DNA from: Euonymus europaeus | Lineage: Eukaryota > Streptophyta > Magnoliopsida > Celastrales > Celastraceae | Length of the DNA stretch: 64,000 bases | Reading direction: 5' to 3' | Assembly (NCBI GenBank): GCA_963580455.1 | Contig: OY756966.1 | Location: 24,865,001-24,929,000, forward strand | Shown here: one piece after another, positions 63,629 through 64,000 of the stretch | How the letters are laid out: every line of letters starts with the position of its first letter | How positions within the stretch are numbered: position 1 is the first letter of the stretch | Made by a program: the position numbers and the translations under genes | The notes under the pieces: model-generated | What the model saw: the letters and a program-made list of their open reading frames with translations, nothing else | What the model was told of the DNA's origin: nothing | Database searches by the model: none

Positions 63629-64000
63629 GAGTCAACGGATATTCATAAAACCGTTTACGTAAAGAAACCACATTTCGCGGCTAACTAGGTGAAACGAGAC
63701 CTACTATCCAAGAGTTCTGAAATCAAAATCCGAAACACCAGGATTGTAGAGCTTTAAAAGTAGTGTGAAATCAAGCTAAAAATCACCGAATTCAGAACTC
63801 GGAGTCAACGGATATTCATAAAACCGTTTACGTAAAGAAACCACATTTCACGGCTAACTAGGTGAAACGAGACCTACTAGCCAAGAGTTCTGAAATCAAA
63901 ATCCGAAACCGCAGGATTGTAGAGCTCGAAAAGTAGTGTGAAATCAAGCTAAAAATCACCGAATTCAGAACTCGGAGTCAACGGATATTCAAAAAACCGT

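Larger units (their letters stand above)
63468..63640. repeat. Representative full-length 173-bp monomer
   Basis: This unit is close to the consensus and is used here as the reference. It has 36 C and 35 G in the consensus form, with short A tracts at monomer positions 7-10, 85-88, 116-119 and 138-142. Variation is concentrated at a few diagnostic places: 28-35 (CCACATTT, CGACATTT, GCACATAT, TCACATTT), 59-67 (CCTACTATC, CATACTAGC, CATACTGGC, CCAACTATC), 69-73 (CCACG or CCAAG), 95-99, 110-122 (GCTCGAAAAGTAG, GCCCGAAAAGTAG, GCTTTAAAAGTAG, GCTCGAAAATTAG) and 159-164. Combinations of these variants define monomer types, and the order of the types defines the higher-order repeats. Confidence 0.95.
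1..64000. repeat. 173-bp satellite array, 375 units, all head to tail
   Basis: The sequence ATTCATAAAACCG, or a close variant, recurs every 173 bp from base 1 to base 63987. Counting 359 full-length units (three of them one base short), six 132-bp units and ten 109-bp units gives exactly 63986 bp, so nothing else of net length is present. All units read in the same direction. Conserved landmarks in monomer coordinates are the TTTACGTAAA palindrome (14-23), the GCGGCTAACTAGG segment (about 37-49, where TAA and TAG stop codons sit), a GAATTC site (148-153) seen in almost every unit, and GAGCTC (109-114) in many. The length fits one nucleosome plus linker, as in many centromeric satellites of plants and animals. 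That the array is centromeric is an inference. The family is not one I recognise. There is no gene anywhere in this interval. Confidence 0.98.
62431..64000. repeat. Recombined tail after the 21-unit HOR
   Basis: The AAATACGAAAAGG unit at 62519 carries the neighbours of the second marker type (CTCGAAG before, AATCCGG after) at a place where the first type is expected. The HOR has therefore skipped seven units by recombination. The unit at 62777 is 172 bp because one base is missing in ATCAACTAAAA. The TACGTAATGAAACC unit returns at about 63311. The final 14 bp (63987-64000) are the start of the next unit, with ATTCAAAAAACCG, so the array continues beyond the window. Confidence 0.88.

Noticed and set aside
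63468..63640. CENP-B box in the monomer
   Set aside because: I compared both strands of the consensus with the core TTCG....A..CGGG. TTCGCGGCTAACTAGG on the + strand and TTTCGGATTTTGATTT on the - strand start well but lack the required A and CGGG, so I do not call it.
1..64000. CRISPR array
   Set aside because: There is no short repeat separated by unique spacers. The whole 173-bp unit repeats head to tail, including what would be the spacers, and there is no cas-like gene.
1..64000. Transposon or retroelement insertion within the array
   Set aside because: Unit lengths account for every base, so no insertion with net length exists. No terminal repeats, target-site duplications or long open frames were seen.

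Overview
The whole 64 kb window is one uninterrupted head-to-tail array of a single satellite DNA family. I see no credible protein-coding gene, RNA gene, transposon, CRISPR array or unique sequence in it. The monomer is 173 bp and about 41% G+C, and every copy I followed lies in the same orientation. I set the monomer start at the conserved ATTCATAAAACCG. On that register, positions 1-63986 hold 375 units. Of these, 359 are full length (three of them short by one base), six are 132 bp with a 41-bp internal deletion, and ten are 109 bp with a 64-bp deletion. The lengths sum exactly, so no inserted element or other net length change is hidden in the window. A 14-bp partial unit ends it.

The organism is a eukaryote. 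A nucleosome-length monomer in a tens-of-kilobases array with higher-order repeats (HORs) is typical of centromeric or pericentromeric satellite in plants and animals. I do not recognise the monomer as a named family, and I cannot assign a taxon or prove that it is centromeric.

Layout. 1-3032: a nine-unit HOR of 1516 bp, twice. 2341-15841: a 3678-bp HOR family marked by the 109-bp units, with an internal 2294-bp tandem duplication at 3898-8485. 15496-19647: an eight-unit, 1384-bp HOR three times. 19648-34620: a 3592-bp HOR marked by the 132-bp unit, interrupted at 27828-32197 by a block of the 109-bp-unit type arranged as a 2358-bp repeat. 34620-43746: a patchwork with five-unit (865 bp) and three-unit (519 bp) local duplications. 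43747-53780: a long HOR of 5536 bp (32 units), whose second copy lacks an internal six-unit duplication and carries a new two-unit duplication. 55165-62430: a 21-unit, 3633-bp HOR twice, followed by a recombined tail. Shortened units occur only left of about 34.6 kb.

The monomer has an imperfect 14-bp inverted repeat (positions 71-84 and 148-161), a perfect 10-bp palindrome TTTACGTAAA (14-23), an internal direct repeat in a 48-bp register, and more CpG than expected from base composition. The history read from the sequence is repeated unequal exchange and segmental amplification, some events nested in others, with a few break points placed within part of one monomer. No gene system was found. 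The interest lies in the HOR history, the two deletion monomers and the dyad.
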